A stretch of 64,000 nt of DNA from Branchiostoma lanceolatum (GCF_035083965.1 NC_089736.1:6265501-6329500); one strand, 5' to 3'. Shown: positions 1-12,773, numbered from the stretch's first letter. The notes: generated by a model not told the origin, from the sequence alone. Numbers and translations: made by a program.

Positions 1-2298
1 AATGCAGCAAGGCTGACTGGAATGCACATCATGCCGAGGGATCGTACTTCGATCATTATTGATGCGTGGAGAATAGAATTCGAAAATCTGAGGTGGTTGA
101 AATAATAACTTATCAATACATTCTGATACCATGTAAGTTGACAATAATCTTAACAAAGCCGTAACCCATGACCAATAGTTTATTTTGTTTCGTCAGACAC
201 GGAAGTTCCGCTTTTATGGAAACATACGGTTTAGAAAGTTGCCTTTGTACGTTGAATAGGGATAACAGGCTTTAACAGGCTGGATAAGAACGAGCAAAGC
301 CTTTTTTTAATGGTAGCTATCCCTAAATCGTTCTACACAGTATGTCCAGTCTATATTATACTTATTTAATGCAAAACATATCAATTTAGGATGTTAAGCA
401 CATTCTATCATTATCACAGTTGCTGAATGGCTAAAACCTAGCTCTCCCCTTTTCTCCGTGGATAAAATTGCCCGTTCAGAGAAAATGGTCGTTATGGCGA
501 CTACACATTCCAACTCACCAGTTTGAAGACCACAATCGAACCCACAGCACACCTGCTTGCGACGCTGCCGCTGATAAAGGATATGTTCGTACATGTGTTT
601 ACTTCCGTGTGGGATTTACTTCCGGTGATTATAACATTTCACTTCAGTTGATTTGGTGCCGTGCATCAGTAGAAAAACACTTAACCTAAACACGGAATGT
701 GTATAGATCTAGATGAAGATTACATTGAACAATTCCCTAGCCTGTTTCAATTATCGGACCGTTTCTTCGTAAGGATTTCCTGTACTTCAAAGGCGGAGGC
801 ACTTGCTCACAGTGCACCGTGCAAGTTTGCGGAACTGAAACTCTCAACACGGAACAGGAACACAACAGGCGGTCATTTCTGCGGCGTAATTTGGCACACA
901 GGTGAGTTGTACTAATTTGTTTGTCCTTTACAGAGGTGACACGGTGCTAATATTAACTTTTCCAGTTATTTTGTTGGCATATTGGGCTTTGTAAATTAAT
1001 GTTTGACTATCTTCACCCTCCAAAATGGCCACGTCGCGACAGGTGTTAGCCCTTAATGCGCTCAATATCCGAGTACTAGCCTTCTCGCTAGTCATGCGTT
1101 TATTCCATCTGCAACTTTTATTTCGATGTCAGCAAATGTAGCCACACTGTGTGATAGGAACCCTGTAGAGTTATACGAAATATTCCTTCAAGTAAACGGT
1201 TGGGTCTAGTCTGGCGCCAGCGCAATCGTGAGCCTTCCGAGTAATGCTAGGTCCTGGGAGTGTTGCCCGCCAACCCAGGTCAACTAGGGGAATTTTTACG
1301 GGGTGGAATGGAATTCAGTGACCTTTCTCATGACGGGCATGGTTATAACCAGAATTCTAGAATGATTGCTTGTCAGAAAAAGCCCAGTGCTTAGCAGGAT
1401 TAGGGTTGAGATTTTGTGTTGTGTTACCGTTGTTTGTCTTCTTTGTTTGAATTTGAGTATGGTCAACTTTCCTGTAACGCTAGGCATTCCAATGGTTTGG
1501 GTGTGTCAGGTCTTTGAAGTAATTGAAAGCTAAAAGTGGTATTCACAGTGAGTATAAGTTATAACAAAACTTCACAGTCTGCTCGTGAAGCTGGTTATTA
1601 AACCAATGTGGTTTATACAGGTCTATCAATATGGACACAAAAAAGGAATCGACTTGAAATAAAACACGTCTGAGCCAAGTAAAAGCAGAAGTTGTTTGAC
1701 TGTGTGTTTGTCACTCCATGGACCAGTGACACTGGCCAGTTCCGCATTCTTGTGACCCAAATCAAGGTCGTCTACCTGACTTTATGTCCATTCACAAACG
1801 TGGAACCCATTTTAGACAAGGATATTATCAAAGGTGGGGTCGTGTGGCGCAACGGCAGAGCGCTCGACTCACAACCAAGTGGTCCTGGGTTCGAATCCCG
1901 TCATGTAACCAATCTTGTGCCCTTGCATTGGGAAAGGCACTTTACACGACTGGGTACCTGACTTCGGTTGGGGAAGGTCCTATTGAGATCACCTGGTGTC
2001 GCCGAATGGCAGCCGCCCAGACCCTTGCGACAGTTCCACCAAATGCAAGTGTGGATAAAATATGTATATGTACATGTATATATATGTGAAACCTGTAAAC
2101 CCTGCATCAATTCAGCTCTAGGAAGGCTTGGACACAAATGGAAGAAGAACATGAGACGTTACGGTTGGGGTCGTTAGAATAATTAGGAAGGAACTACCAA
2201 TCGTAAGTCTTGTTTCTCTACCGGTGTTTTGAATTTGCATGTTTTTACTGTAGGTAAGCGACATGGACTAATGTATATCATCGTTTTTACTCCCGTAG
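1..2298. other. Upstream region of the receptor kinase gene
   Basis: No convincing protein-coding exon is visible apart from short unsupported open frames. A strong splice-donor-like site (CACACAG followed by GTGAGT) lies at 901/902, and an acceptor-like run (TTTTTACTCCCGTAG) ends near 2299, just before the kinase ORF. A 5' untranslated exon ending at 901 and joined to the kinase exon is therefore possible but unproven. A tRNA-derived SINE occupies about 1841-2095. Confidence 0.4.
1841..2095 (+). repeat. tRNA-derived SINE
   Basis: An RNA polymerase III A box (TGGCGCAACGG, 1845-1855) is followed 33 bases later by a B box (GGTTCGAATCC, 1888-1898), the spacing of a tRNA. The anticodon arm does not pair properly, so this is not a working tRNA. 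The sequence continues into a body containing GGGAAAGGCACTTTACACGA, of a type seen in invertebrate SINEs, and ends in a TATATGTACATG-like simple tail. The 3' boundary is approximate. Confidence 0.6.
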
Positions 2299-2322
2299 GT
2301 TTCCAACAGCCTGCACACCACA

Positions 2323-5055
2323 ATGATTTGTCCAAGAGCCTCTGGCATGTTGTATTTTCAAATCAGCCTTGTTGCATTCTCCTTGGTTGGAGGTACATCG
2401 TCTTTCAATACAATAGTGTTTGTTCCGGAAAACGCCCGAGTAGGAACAACTGTTGCCCATCACAGCGCTTCCCAGCAGTTGGGAGAGACATACAGACTTC
2501 TTGCCGGTAATGACTATGAGAGGTTTCGGATAGCAGGAAGTCAAGGTGTAATTAAAGTTGCAAATCCTTTGGATTATCAAATACAGTCGACTTATCAACT
2601 ACAAATCCTGATAGGCATCGGACGCGACTTCGCTGAAAACACTACACTCTGGAACCTGACTGTTCATGTGTTGGACGTGTCTGGATACCCTCCATACTAC
2701 AACAAGACATGTGAAACCCCTGAAAGATCCTCTGGTATTCCTCGATTGGTAGAGTTAACTAATTATTTACTTAACATCTCAACGAGCACTGGAATAAAGA
2801 TCACAGACACGACTGATATTGTAAATGTGAAAAAACGTTCAGTATACTTTAGTCTTGCAAACGACAAATGCAAAGTGAACATGACGGTCGGGATCCATCA
2901 TCTCCAAGATGTAGCAAATGCTCATGTTTTTTTCAAAGCTGGCTTCAATTATCTGTACTCTGGGGAAGGAGACAACAACGTGTCAGTAATTCTGATTGAC
3001 AGAAGTATAACTAGAGATCAAGGTTATCAAGAAGTCGTGGCGCCTATGATGTTTTCCGAACTTGTTGCTTCTAAAAGTTTCAATCCTATATGGATTGATG
3101 ACGAAAGATACAGGTACTTTCTATTCTTCAGACTTGGCGCACTTAAGACAGCTACGCCTGTGACATCCAAAGTGACATTGACGAACATAATGGCTTCAAG
3201 TCCGTACGGAAAGGGAAACTTTACAATCAATATAACATTCAGACTTGCAGGTTGTCCACATGGCAAATACGGTGCATATTGTGATAAAAACTGCACCTGT
3301 AAGAACGACGCCCGCTGTCATGGCTTCAACGGGGCCTGTCTGTGTGCTCCTGGTTGGAAGGGTGTGGCATGCGATATACCAACCCCAGCAGTCGCTATTG
3401 ACGTCCGACCCGAAGGAAACATGTATATAACTGGGAATATTTCCCTACAATGTCGTTCTGTACACGTCAATGTCACGTCTTTGACGTGGTGGTTTCAGTC
3501 ATCTCGCAACAACAGTTCCAAAGTTTTTATCCAAACTTCCCCTAACTTTTCCATCAGTCCTATTCTACCAGAGACCAACGGTGTGTACACGTGTGAAGCC
3601 GGTACACCTGTCGGACAAACACTCGAGACAAACTACGTTTTAGAGGTGACGGAATGTCCTCCCGGTCTTCACGGAAAGCGGTGTGACAGGCTGTGCGACT
3701 GTCTACATGACGTTGGTTGTGACCGTTGGACGGGGTGTGTATGTGAGGCCGGTTGGACAGGCCCTACCTGTGACACGTCTTGCTCTTCAGGAAAATTCGG
3801 GACAAATTGCGAACAACAATGCCGATGTGAAAACGGCGCGGAGTGTAACCCTTTCAACGGAACTTGTATCTGTCCACCGGACCGGAAAGGAGAATACTGC
3901 GAAGGGAAGCAAAGAAGTACAGTTAAAACTGCTCACAAGACTTCACTATATCTTACTATGCTTGTGTTCACCCTACCTGTTGTTGTTGTGATATTTGCTT
4001 GTATAGTTAAAAGAAGAAAAAGAAAATCTCTAAGGAAACAAGGTCAAGAACCAGTTCATGAGGAACTACAGCCTCTTGGCGTCAATCAACAACTAAACTT
4101 GGCAGCGTCATTAATCCCATGGGAACGAGACCCTCGGCACTTGACCCTTGGTGACTTAGTCGGGATTGGCACATTCGGCCATGTTGTAGAAGGAACCTTC
4201 CAAATACCTGGAGAACTGCCGGTAAAAGTCGCTATCAAAACGGTTTACCCCGAAGTCAACCAGGATAATGTCAATGCGGACTTTTGTCGCGAGATGGACA
4301 TACTGGTCCATCTTTTCGACAAATCATTGCACAAACAGGAAGATGAAAAAGTCATGCACCCAAATATCGTTCAGTTGTACGGCGTGGTCACCCTGACTGA
4401 TCCGAAGAGGATAATACTAGAATTCGCCCCTCACGGAAACCTTCAGACGTATCTGACCAGACTCAGAGTAAACACCAACGCGGTGAACTGGGCTACTCTG
4501 CTCGGCTTCGCCGTCGATGTGTCTAAGGCTCTACAGGAGTTAGAACGGGTCAAAATCGTCCATCGTGACGTGGCCGCCCGGAACGTGGTCATCACAGACC
4601 AAATGGTTGCCAAGCTGTCAGACTTCGGGTTAGCCCGAGATGTCTACACCAACACTGTGTACGAGCGCACCAACCACCACGGTCGGGATGAGTTACTACC
4701 GCTGAAGTGGATGGCGCTGGAGTCTCTCCGGGATGGGTCGTACACCTGTCAGAGTGACGTGTGGTCGTTTGGTGTCATGTTGTGGGAGATTGCGAGCCTA
4801 GGAGAGGAGCCGCGCTACCCTGGCCCTTTCCGGCCAAATTGTTGTCAGATGGTGAAGATATTGAGGCAAGGAAACCGTATGGAGAAGCCTGAGCAATGTT
4901 CCATAGACCTGTACAGGCTGATGTGTCAGTGTTGGTGTAGTGCTCCCGACCACAGACCAACTGCTGCTCAACTTGAAGAAAGACTTGCGGAATTGGTTGA
5001 TGAGATTGAAGACGTTATTGTAGACTATTTGACGCAGTGGGAAACTACTGTATGA
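2323..5055 (+). CDS. Receptor tyrosine kinase with cadherin-like, EGF and Ig domains (single exon)
   Basis: A 910-residue single-pass receptor kinase read in one uninterrupted exon. Residues 1-27 form a signal peptide. About 30-122 resembles a degenerate cadherin repeat; 123-308 is an unassigned extracellular region with several N-glycosylation sequons. An EGF-like module follows (311-351), then an Ig-like domain (352-443) and two EGF-like modules (445-483, 487-527). The membrane helix is about 540-563, with a basic stop-transfer (KRRKRK). The kinase domain spans about 607-893: glycine loop GIGTFG (614-619), ATP-binding lysine in VAIK (K639), catalytic loop HRDVAARN (D749; the usual form is HRDLAARN), DFG (767-769) and MALE in place of APE. 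All catalytic residues are present, so it should be active. The start was chosen because it gives a good signal peptide. The ectodomain does not match Tie, Ret or another vertebrate family end to end; cephalochordates are known to have an enlarged, diverse tyrosine-kinase repertoire. It is convergent with the next gene. Confidence 0.92.
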   Translation: MICPRASGMLYFQISLVAFSLVGGTSSFNTIVFVPENARVGTTVAHHSASQQLGETYRLLAGNDYERFRIAGSQGVIKVANPLDYQIQSTYQLQILIGIGRDFAENTTLWNLTVHVLDVSGYPPYYNKTCETPERSSGIPRLVELTNYLLNISTSTGIKITDTTDIVNVKKRSVYFSLANDKCKVNMTVGIHHLQDVANAHVFFKAGFNYLYSGEGDNNVSVILIDRSITRDQGYQEVVAPMMFSELVASKSFNPIWIDDERYRYFLFFRLGALKTATPVTSKVTLTNIMASSPYGKGNFTINITFRLAGCPHGKYGAYCDKNCTCKNDARCHGFNGACLCAPGWKGVACDIPTPAVAIDVRPEGNMYITGNISLQCRSVHVNVTSLTWWFQSSRNNSSKVFIQTSPNFSISPILPETNGVYTCEAGTPVGQTLETNYVLEVTECPPGLHGKRCDRLCDCLHDVGCDRWTGCVCEAGWTGPTCDTSCSSGKFGTNCEQQCRCENGAECNPFNGTCICPPDRKGEYCEGKQRSTVKTAHKTSLYLTMLVFTLPVVVVIFACIVKRRKRKSLRKQGQEPVHEELQPLGVNQQLNLAASLIPWERDPRHLTLGDLVGIGTFGHVVEGTFQIPGELPVKVAIKTVYPEVNQDNVNADFCREMDILVHLFDKSLHKQEDEKVMHPNIVQLYGVVTLTDPKRIILEFAPHGNLQTYLTRLRVNTNAVNWATLLGFAVDVSKALQELERVKIVHRDVAARNVVITDQMVAKLSDFGLARDVYTNTVYERTNHHGRDELLPLKWMALESLRDGSYTCQSDVWSFGVMLWEIASLGEEPRYPGPFRPNCCQMVKILRQGNRMEKPEQCSIDLYRLMCQCWCSAPDHRPTAAQLEERLAELVDEIEDVIVDYLTQWETTV

Positions 5056-5671
5056 GCGTACTCTTGTGATGCTGCTCTTGTGGCATTCTTAGGGAATGCA
5101 CTGTGCACTAGTACTGGTCGGAAGAAAACAAGAACTTGTCGCTCTGGTGAGGAAATGGAGCTCAAGGAGATGACGTAAGCGTCAGTACCCGCAACTCAAT
5201 CACCTTAGATCAAAGCATGTGAATATTGCACAGGCAACCATTTTTTTCAGAAGTTAAAACAGATAATGCACGAGGTAAAATGTATTATTTAAAGTAGGTT
5301 TTAGTATTACCAAGAATACAGTCAAATCTACAAAGCTTGATGATGTTGTCTGAATGGTAGGTTGTATCTACATTAACATGTATATTTTCTAAAGCTTTTA
5401 TTACGTTTATTTCATATATGCAGAATATTCTAGAGTAACGCCAATATTACATACTGGTAATATCTAAGTGTAAAGTTATGTCTTGGTTTCTAAAGAAACT
5501 GAAACAGTAGTGCTTTTTAAACGTTCTATTTACATATTTCGAGAAGGACTTTCAATAACCCATATATAAAAGTTCAGTAAAGCGTTTCGCATATATTTAA
5601 ACTCAGTCTGTTGCTTCTAAGGAGTCACAAAATACTGTTAACGGATAGGCAAAGAGAGAAGGGTTGCTGAA
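5056..5671. other. Convergent 3' intergenic space
   Basis: Presumed 3' untranslated sequence of both the receptor kinase (+) and the PKDCC-like gene (-). A minus-strand AATAAA (plus-strand TTTATT, about 5406-5411) sits roughly 260 bases beyond the PKDCC-like stop and could be its polyadenylation signal. No coding potential was seen. Confidence 0.35.
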
Positions 5672-8424
5672 CTACGTTTTAGTCGGACTGTCCAGAGTAA
5701 GCTCCTTGTCCAGCAGCTGCAGTAATCTTGAGTGTAGCGAGGCGGCGCTTATGCTCATGCTTCTCAGTTCTTCTCTCAAGGTAGTCTCCTGAAAAATATG
5801 AAAGAGTTGAGTTGAGTTTTTTAGCGACGCCAGGGGGAGAGCCAAATGGTGTACCACTGTTCAGTCTACCAGACTTTCCAAATATTCTCAGTAGGCGTTT
5901 CTTTCGAGGTGCACTGTCGTGGAATTTACGGGCATGCGTACTTAAGACATTGTAATGGTAGAAAGGATCAACCACGGTCCGTTGGAATCGTTGAGTAGAA
6001 AGTAAAAGACTACCTCTCCGTAAATCAATGGGCTCTTTGATGACCCAGACTGTCAGGTCTGATTATTTCTACCTCCTCTGACCTGTACTTTTTGCACTCT
6101 GTTGGTCATCTTCCCATTCACCTACTGTCACTCTACCGAGAGTGTATCCAAATAACTATGGACACACACCTTCACAAACACACCCCAAAACCATAGACTC
6201 TATTTTCGGAGTCACAATACCCTCAAGCGTTTTTGATTTTGCAGAAAGTCGTCTTACCTCAGTTCCAGCGTGAACCAGTAGGTGTCGCAATACCGTCTTA
6301 TAGGCTCCGTTCATGTTGTGTTTGGCGTTGAGTCCTTGACATGAACCATAAGCACAAGGAATACCTATAAGAACAAAGGAAGATTGATTGAAGTAAATGG
6401 CAAAGTCGGTGTATTTGAAGTCCTACCCCATACAATATTATCATATTGTAACTACTGTGTATCGTCATAAGACTGACAAACTAAGTTCTGTAGTTAAAAT
6501 CAGCTTGTCTAAAAAGAAAAAAGAATACGTAGTTTCTAATGCATGGCAAAATCGCAGAGATAGCAAACATGCGAGTAGTTTAACAAGGAAATTATTCCTC
6601 CATATGAAGCTGAGGGAGGATCATTAATAACTTATAGCTTGATGCCATCTAAATTGTTGAAGGTTTTGAGAAAAAGAAAAAAAAATGCTTCCAAACAGTA
6701 GATAATACTGTGAAATTGGGGAAAACAATTGTTCTGGTGACTTACCAACATCCCTTCTATCTATCCGGCAATCCGAGTCTACTATGCACTTCCGTTCCAC
6801 GTTGCTGACGTCATCCAGGTCCGTCAACTTGACCTTGCCCCCCACCCACACGAACTGTTCGACCTTGAAGTCCGCCATGAGAAGAGAACCCATCGGGGAG
6901 TGCTCCAGATAGTCCAGCAGACTCGCTAGGTCGATAGCAATCTGGGAAAAGAAACATTAGAAAAATATAGAAATAAGTTCATTGAAAATTGTTGGTCGAA
7001 GGCGAAGTAACGGATAAAAACAATGGAGTACAATATAACTCATAGCTATTCGAAGTTAAATGCTACTTCCAAATCTTAACCTGTTATTTTTCACTTTTCC
7101 TTTTCAAACAGCGGAAGACGAAGCGTAAGTTTTCCTGTAATGCGTGGGTTCAGTGATGTTAAGAGGAGGGTAGTTTTCTCTATAAGGCAAACGGTATATA
7201 GCAACTTGAAGGTAAAATATTCTACAATCGTTATTCTTATTAGAAGCAATTAAACAAACAATAATATCATTGGTATCTGTTTAAAAGGATACATTTTAAC
7301 GGAGATTAGATGTTGCTCAACGCTGTTTTACGGCATATCGATACCTTCAGTCGTATTTTCCAGTCCATTTTGCGCGCCCTTCCTACGTGAAATCTAGTGC
7401 CCATTTCTGTGACGGACACAACGCCATGGTCTGCCAAATTTTCGCCAGTTTCTTCACTTTGCACACAGTACCCAAGGAGCTGTGAGCGAGAAAAGATAAT
7501 AGTTACCTAATATAACTAAATATGAAAAAAAACTACACAATACAAAAGTCTTTACATCCCATAAGTTATGGAATAACCTGTGGAGAAAGATATGATTGCG
7601 ACAAGCGTCACATCAAATTATGAGTTGCTACACAACGTTATCATATATTGGTAATATTTTCGGTAGCTCATACTGTCCGAACCAAGTTCTCGTCCGAACT
7701 CGGCATTTTCACTGTCCTGTACAGAAAAGGCTCCGCTTGTGAGGCGTAACCAAAAATGCATCTATTTGATGGTACTGTATCTATACTGTGGTAATGGAAG
7801 ATATGTCCTCACCTGCACGATGTTTGAGTGTTTCAGCTGCTGAAGCAACAAGATCTCCTTCAACAGCTTGTAGTTGGGAAAAATAAAACATTTGTTCCAT
7901 CTGCCACGCTCGATCGACTTAGTACACTCTTTCACGTCTTTCACAGTCGACAGTACGCGCTTTACGGCGACTCCACTGCCTCTGTAATTCCCCAGTTCAA
8001 CAACTTTCGTAACACCTCTTCCCATTGGATGACTTATTCTAATTTCCGCGATATCCTGGCAAGTAAGAAGCGCGGTTTGATTACCGGGAGTGTCTGCGAT
8101 TCTCATTGGTTGAAGCTGTGATATCCAGGGACCAATCGCCTCCTCCGACACATTCGCTAACTTTGCGATGTTTTTTAACTCTTTGCTTAGATTGGCCCGC
8201 TGTTGGTCCAATCGGTCAAGCCGAGACAACCCCTCCCACAAAAGTTTCGTCACATTTGTCTCCTCTGTTGTTGTTGGTGTTGTAATTCTTTTCATGTGAT
8301 TTAACATGTACCCCGAATAGGTCAAATCGAGAAACGCAGAGACTAGAACGTACACAAGAAGCAGAGGGATAATGAAAGAAAGTTTCCTTTTGTGGCCGTG
8401 ATGAAGTCTACGTTGTCGGACCAT
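5672..8424 (-). CDS. PKDCC/VLK-like secretory-pathway kinase
   Basis: Five exons on the minus strand: 8424-7813, 7479-7345, 6941-6746, 6364-6258 and 5788-5672. All have GT-AG borders and phases agree, giving 388 residues. Residues 16-34 form a single hydrophobic segment after a basic N-terminus, so the protein is a type II Golgi or secreted form. The kinase-like domain starts near 128: MGRGV loop, VAVK lysine (K155) and YKLLKE in helix C (E190). Exon 2 carries LLGYC, exon 3 HSPMGS, ADFKVEQF (likely catalytic-loop Asp) and KLTDLDDV, which stands where DFG usually lies. Exon 4 has IPCAYGSCQGLN. These blocks match vertebrate PKDCC (VLK), which phosphorylates tyrosines on secreted and matrix proteins. 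The protein is shorter than human PKDCC (about 490 residues) and stops soon after the kinase-like region. DIPK/FAM69 or POMK kinases are less likely alternatives because the YKLLKE and TDLDD blocks fit PKDCC best. Confidence 0.87.
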
Positions 8425-11400
8425 GTTTAAGTTTCTGTCTTATTTGGCACACCTAGAAAGAACAAGAAAACATCCCAATAAGAATTCTGTCAGCATCAAA
8501 CAGTATCAATCTGAATACAAAATGCGTTGCACATACGCACCTCAAGCCATGAACCGGCTTCTTCCTACAAGTTCCACGAACGCACGAAAACATCACCCAT
8601 CGTACCTGCCCATCATCTGTGTTCGGACTTGACCCTCGTTTAACCCACGTGTGCGTTGAGTTGCATATGCATGTAGCTAATGGCATGTGATCTCTATGCC
8701 ATAGAGAACCACTTAAGGGCACTTAGTGGCAGTTGTTGACAAGATTTCACTGCTAATCCTTGGACTGATGTACGTAAACACAGCATAAGCCTAAGTATAC
8801 TCAGGCTTAACTCGGCAGCTCTAAATATTAGACACGAGCCTTGTATCATGATAGAAAAGTGAGATAACTAGTACTATTAACTTTTGGACAATGCCAATTG
8901 CTGAACACGTTCCATAGATATGAATAAAGCCTTATTGACACAAAAAAACAACAGTGATATGACTCTGAGGTACATTTTTGGATCTGGACTCTGAAGACCT
9001 AAAGAAAACTTAGCATACTTGCCAGTGACACTTCTCCCAATGACGGTTTCTATGTATGTCTGTTTTTGGTGTATTTCGTACCATCATACTATCTGCATAC
9101 TGTAAAATATCCTCGCAACGGAAACAACAAATGGATTGTTTTGACTTTTAATCAAACACAATCGGCCATTAGCGGCCGTGTATGTATTTTCGGGATCAGG
9201 CTGATGTTATTTTCGACAGTTTTATTGACTATCGACGGCGTGTATCGCCACAACACCAGATAACCTGCGAGGCCGGCCAAAAAAACACATTCCATGGCAC
9301 ATACTTAGCGAAAACAAACGCCAATAGCACTGTGACAGTAGTGGCGAGGGCATAAAAGTTTGAAATTACGTTTCCTAGCGAAGCTTTTTAAACTTCGAAT
9401 TCCTTTCAAAACTTCAACCGACAAGAGAACATCAATAGCTAGGGGGAACAGAAACCAGGTGTGCCTCTGGAATCCGTAAAAGAGAGATTTGGCAGCACAC
9501 AACTTTAGCTGGCCGATACGACAAATTTCTCTAATTCTGTACCACAGGTTATTTTTCGTAACGGTGACTTCTGTTAGTAGTTTTTACTCAAACTAATAAC
9601 ATATCAGTAGGCTTGGAAAAACAACGTGGAATCGATATCGGTCTGATTTATATTACAAAAATTTAGGGGTTGCAAGTTCTACTGGCTGAGCCTTATGTCG
9701 ACAGTCGAACGGGTGAACCAGGAGGAATTATTTGAGGAAACCTTTCTATCGGTGCGATGATTGGAAAGAAAGACATATCTGCACCAAGGGTAGGATGAAA
9801 TAGATCTAGAATGTGCAGAGAAGCGCAAAGTACACCATACCACGAGAACCATCTATTCTAGTGCTTTCTACAGATGTCAACACGTTGAAACCTTTAAGGA
9901 GAAACTGGTGGAGAATAACTTCAAGAAAAAATGTAAAGGACCTTCAGAAATGGATTGTTGTTGCAACCAATGAGGCTTTCTAGTAGCGTAACTGATTACT
10001 GGACGGATTTCAGCTAAAAACATTTTCAATTTTTACGTTTAACCGGAAGGCATAGCTCGATCGTACCTACCTCAATATCAGCGTAAGGCGTCGTCGTAAA
10101 GGATGATATGGCAGGAATGAACGACTGTCTTACACCTTCACAAACACGTCTTTACACTGCTACGTCACTGTCCTTAAATACCGCGCAGCGTGACCCTAAG
10201 TGGCCTAACACTAACATTTTGATGACGAAAGCAGCAGTACACAATCAGTGACCAATCAGAAGTCTCCCTTTTTACCACTGACCAAAACAGGGCCACGAGG
10301 CCATGACAACCAGGATAAACAAACTGTGATTTGGGCTCATTAAGAAGTCAACATTAAAAACACAGCACTTATAGTGTGGCAAAATTACTTGCGTTACATT
10401 TCCTCATAAATTCCTTTAAGACCAATTTCCTTAGTAATGAGAAGCCGAAGTATTCCCAGCAATGTTGGCATGGACGAGTTTTTTTCAGGTAGAAACTGCT
10501 TAGTTTGGCGGCAAAATCTCAGATTTAAACGAAGATCTTAGTAAGACTTACTTACCTAGAGTCATCGATCGTTACACCTCTCAACTTAACCTTCTCCAGA
10601 CTGCCTAACCCGGTAACCTATACAAATTTGCTGCCAAACGGCAACCTTAGCAGGTTGAATGTTAAGTCAACCAGAAGGTGTACGCACAGGTCATTTTGAC
10701 CCGTTGAAATTAATCAAATGATAAGATAACGATGACTAATGTTACTGTTATTGTTAGCGTAGCGAGATATGAAAAACGTTCGTGCTGTTGACCACGGCTC
10801 ATCAAGGCTACCAAGGCTAAGCACTTGAGTGAAGCAAATAGCGGAACACAACAGACTGTACATACTTAGGGATTTAAAGCCACACAGGAGTGTAGTACAT
10901 ACTTGAGGAGAGGCAGGCTGTCATTTGTTTTTGGAAATTCTGTATTTGAAAATACCAAGATTAAAGGTAAAGTAACTGAGACATGAAAAGACCAAGAACC
11001 ATATGTCATAGACACACAAAACTATCTAGTGGGAAACCATCAAGGCATTCGAACTAGAATAGAAATAAATATCATTACTAGAACTCTATGTGTACAGTGT
11101 GGGGAGGGGGCAGAGGAGTTTAAGTTGTAGATTCATTTATTTTTGCAGGGATCTAATTTTGCGGTAGGAGTGGAAAAGGAGGTTTTGTCAGTAGAAAAAA
11201 GTAATACTGCAGCACAAAAAAACATATTTGTGGTATCATGATTTTGAGTTTCATGTACACCTTCACAATAGTCTGACCAAGGAAGTTCAAAACCATGTCT
11301 TGAGACTTCCATGGATTTCAGTTGTGATATTTCACATGTTAGGCTAACATTAGAATTTAACAAACACACCCCTTATCTAACAAACACACCCCTTATCTAT

Positions 11401-11799
11401 ACAAATAGATACGTAACCATGCATTATACTTTCCATCTGGTTCAGAAAAGCCTACCAAAGCAAACCGCCATGACATGACAGTCTTGGTCAAATGCTTCCT
11501 TGTGTCCTCAGTTCTGAAGAAGCCTGAAACCTTTCCTCTGTCAACCAGACTTCAAGAAGGAGTCAGCCTTTCTTCATTCTACTGCAAGATAGCATAGGTT
11601 TGTTTAATACATATAGTGTTTACAAGAACAGGTGTAAAACCAGATTTGCCCAAGTGTATGTTGCATATTATTGTGTCAAAATCTAGCCAATCATTACCAA
11701 TGATAGGTGTGGAGTTTACTTAGCAAAGATCGTCATAACAACAGTGGAAGGCATGATACCTTTGAGAACCCAGGGGAACCCAAGGTGTACCAAATCAAT

Positions 11800-11950
11800 A
11801 TAAGCCGGTTAATGGTTTTATCTGCACTTGTGTGACGTCAAAGGAAAAGGCCCCAAACTTGTAAACAGTTCTTGTCTAGAGCATGCTTGATACCATGCCC
11901 AGGCATGTTTTGTTTATGTCTCATGGGCTTTCAACTTTGTATACATACAG
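11800..11950. repeat. MITE-like foldback element, family 1 (partial)
   Basis: Shares GTAAACAGTTCTTGTCTAGA, GCATGCTTGATACCATG and TTTTGTTTATGTCT with the copies near 15.6, 25.0 and 48.3 kb, in opposite orientation to the 48.3-kb copy. The outer arms are degraded. Confidence 0.55.
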
Positions 11951-12773
11951 ACAGAAATTAGGCAAACCTTCTCTTGTAAATGTTACATGTTAATGAATCA
12001 TTCCATCACCATATTGACTATTTCATTCAAAATCTTTGTCCACTTTGCATCAAAATACTAACATGCAAAATACTACTACTGTGTTCATTTTACGGATCAT
12101 GGCGGCAAATGTGCAGATGTTGGCACATTGGCTTGGGATTGACACTGGTTTTGTTGTGCCTGTAACATTTCAGCATTCAGTGTAATTTAGGGGGTGGGGG
12201 GAACATTGAGGAGAAACTTGCAAACGATATTTATGATAAAACGAGAGAAACTTCCTACATCGACAGACAATTCTCTCTAAAAGGTGACCTAGATACACTC
12301 AAACTTATATCTAGCACACATACAAGGCGAAAACGGTAGTTTTGTGAGAAAGCAGACGGTATTTTACCTGAGGATATATTTGAGTGACAGGGGTGTCCTT
12401 CCAAATCAGTCTCATTCAAGATTTCCCGCTTCTTCCGGACGATTACATTTCAAAATAGGTAGAATAGCAACTAAATTCTTGTTGCTAGGACAGCTAATCA
12501 CATTTAAACCTCTGACTGTTTCTACTGTCAAATAAAGTGCTAGGCATGTTGATTAGGCAGATCACTGACATCGATAGATTTTAAGCATTTTCCCGCTTAA
12601 GATATTACAATGAATAAACATAATGATTTTCCACTCTATTCAAGTGGACTGTGCAAGAGGGATTTTACCATATTTAGCCAAGGGGTGGACAGTGTTTAAC
12701 GTTATGTGTCAAGTGGTCGGATCTATTAAATCGAGGAGATATAATCAAGGAAGTTAAATCATAAAAAGAGAGC

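Noticed and set aside
1841-1912. Possible tRNA gene
   Set aside because: A and B boxes are present, but the anticodon stem does not pair and the T stem has a mismatch; the sequence continues as a SINE body.
5679-5975. 98-codon open frame on the minus strand
   Set aside because: It overlaps the last PKDCC-like exon in another frame and crosses its splice acceptor; no family likeness.
9700-9960. Possible decayed coding fragment
   Set aside because: Short charged translations appear in several frames, none long or similar to a known transposon or host family.
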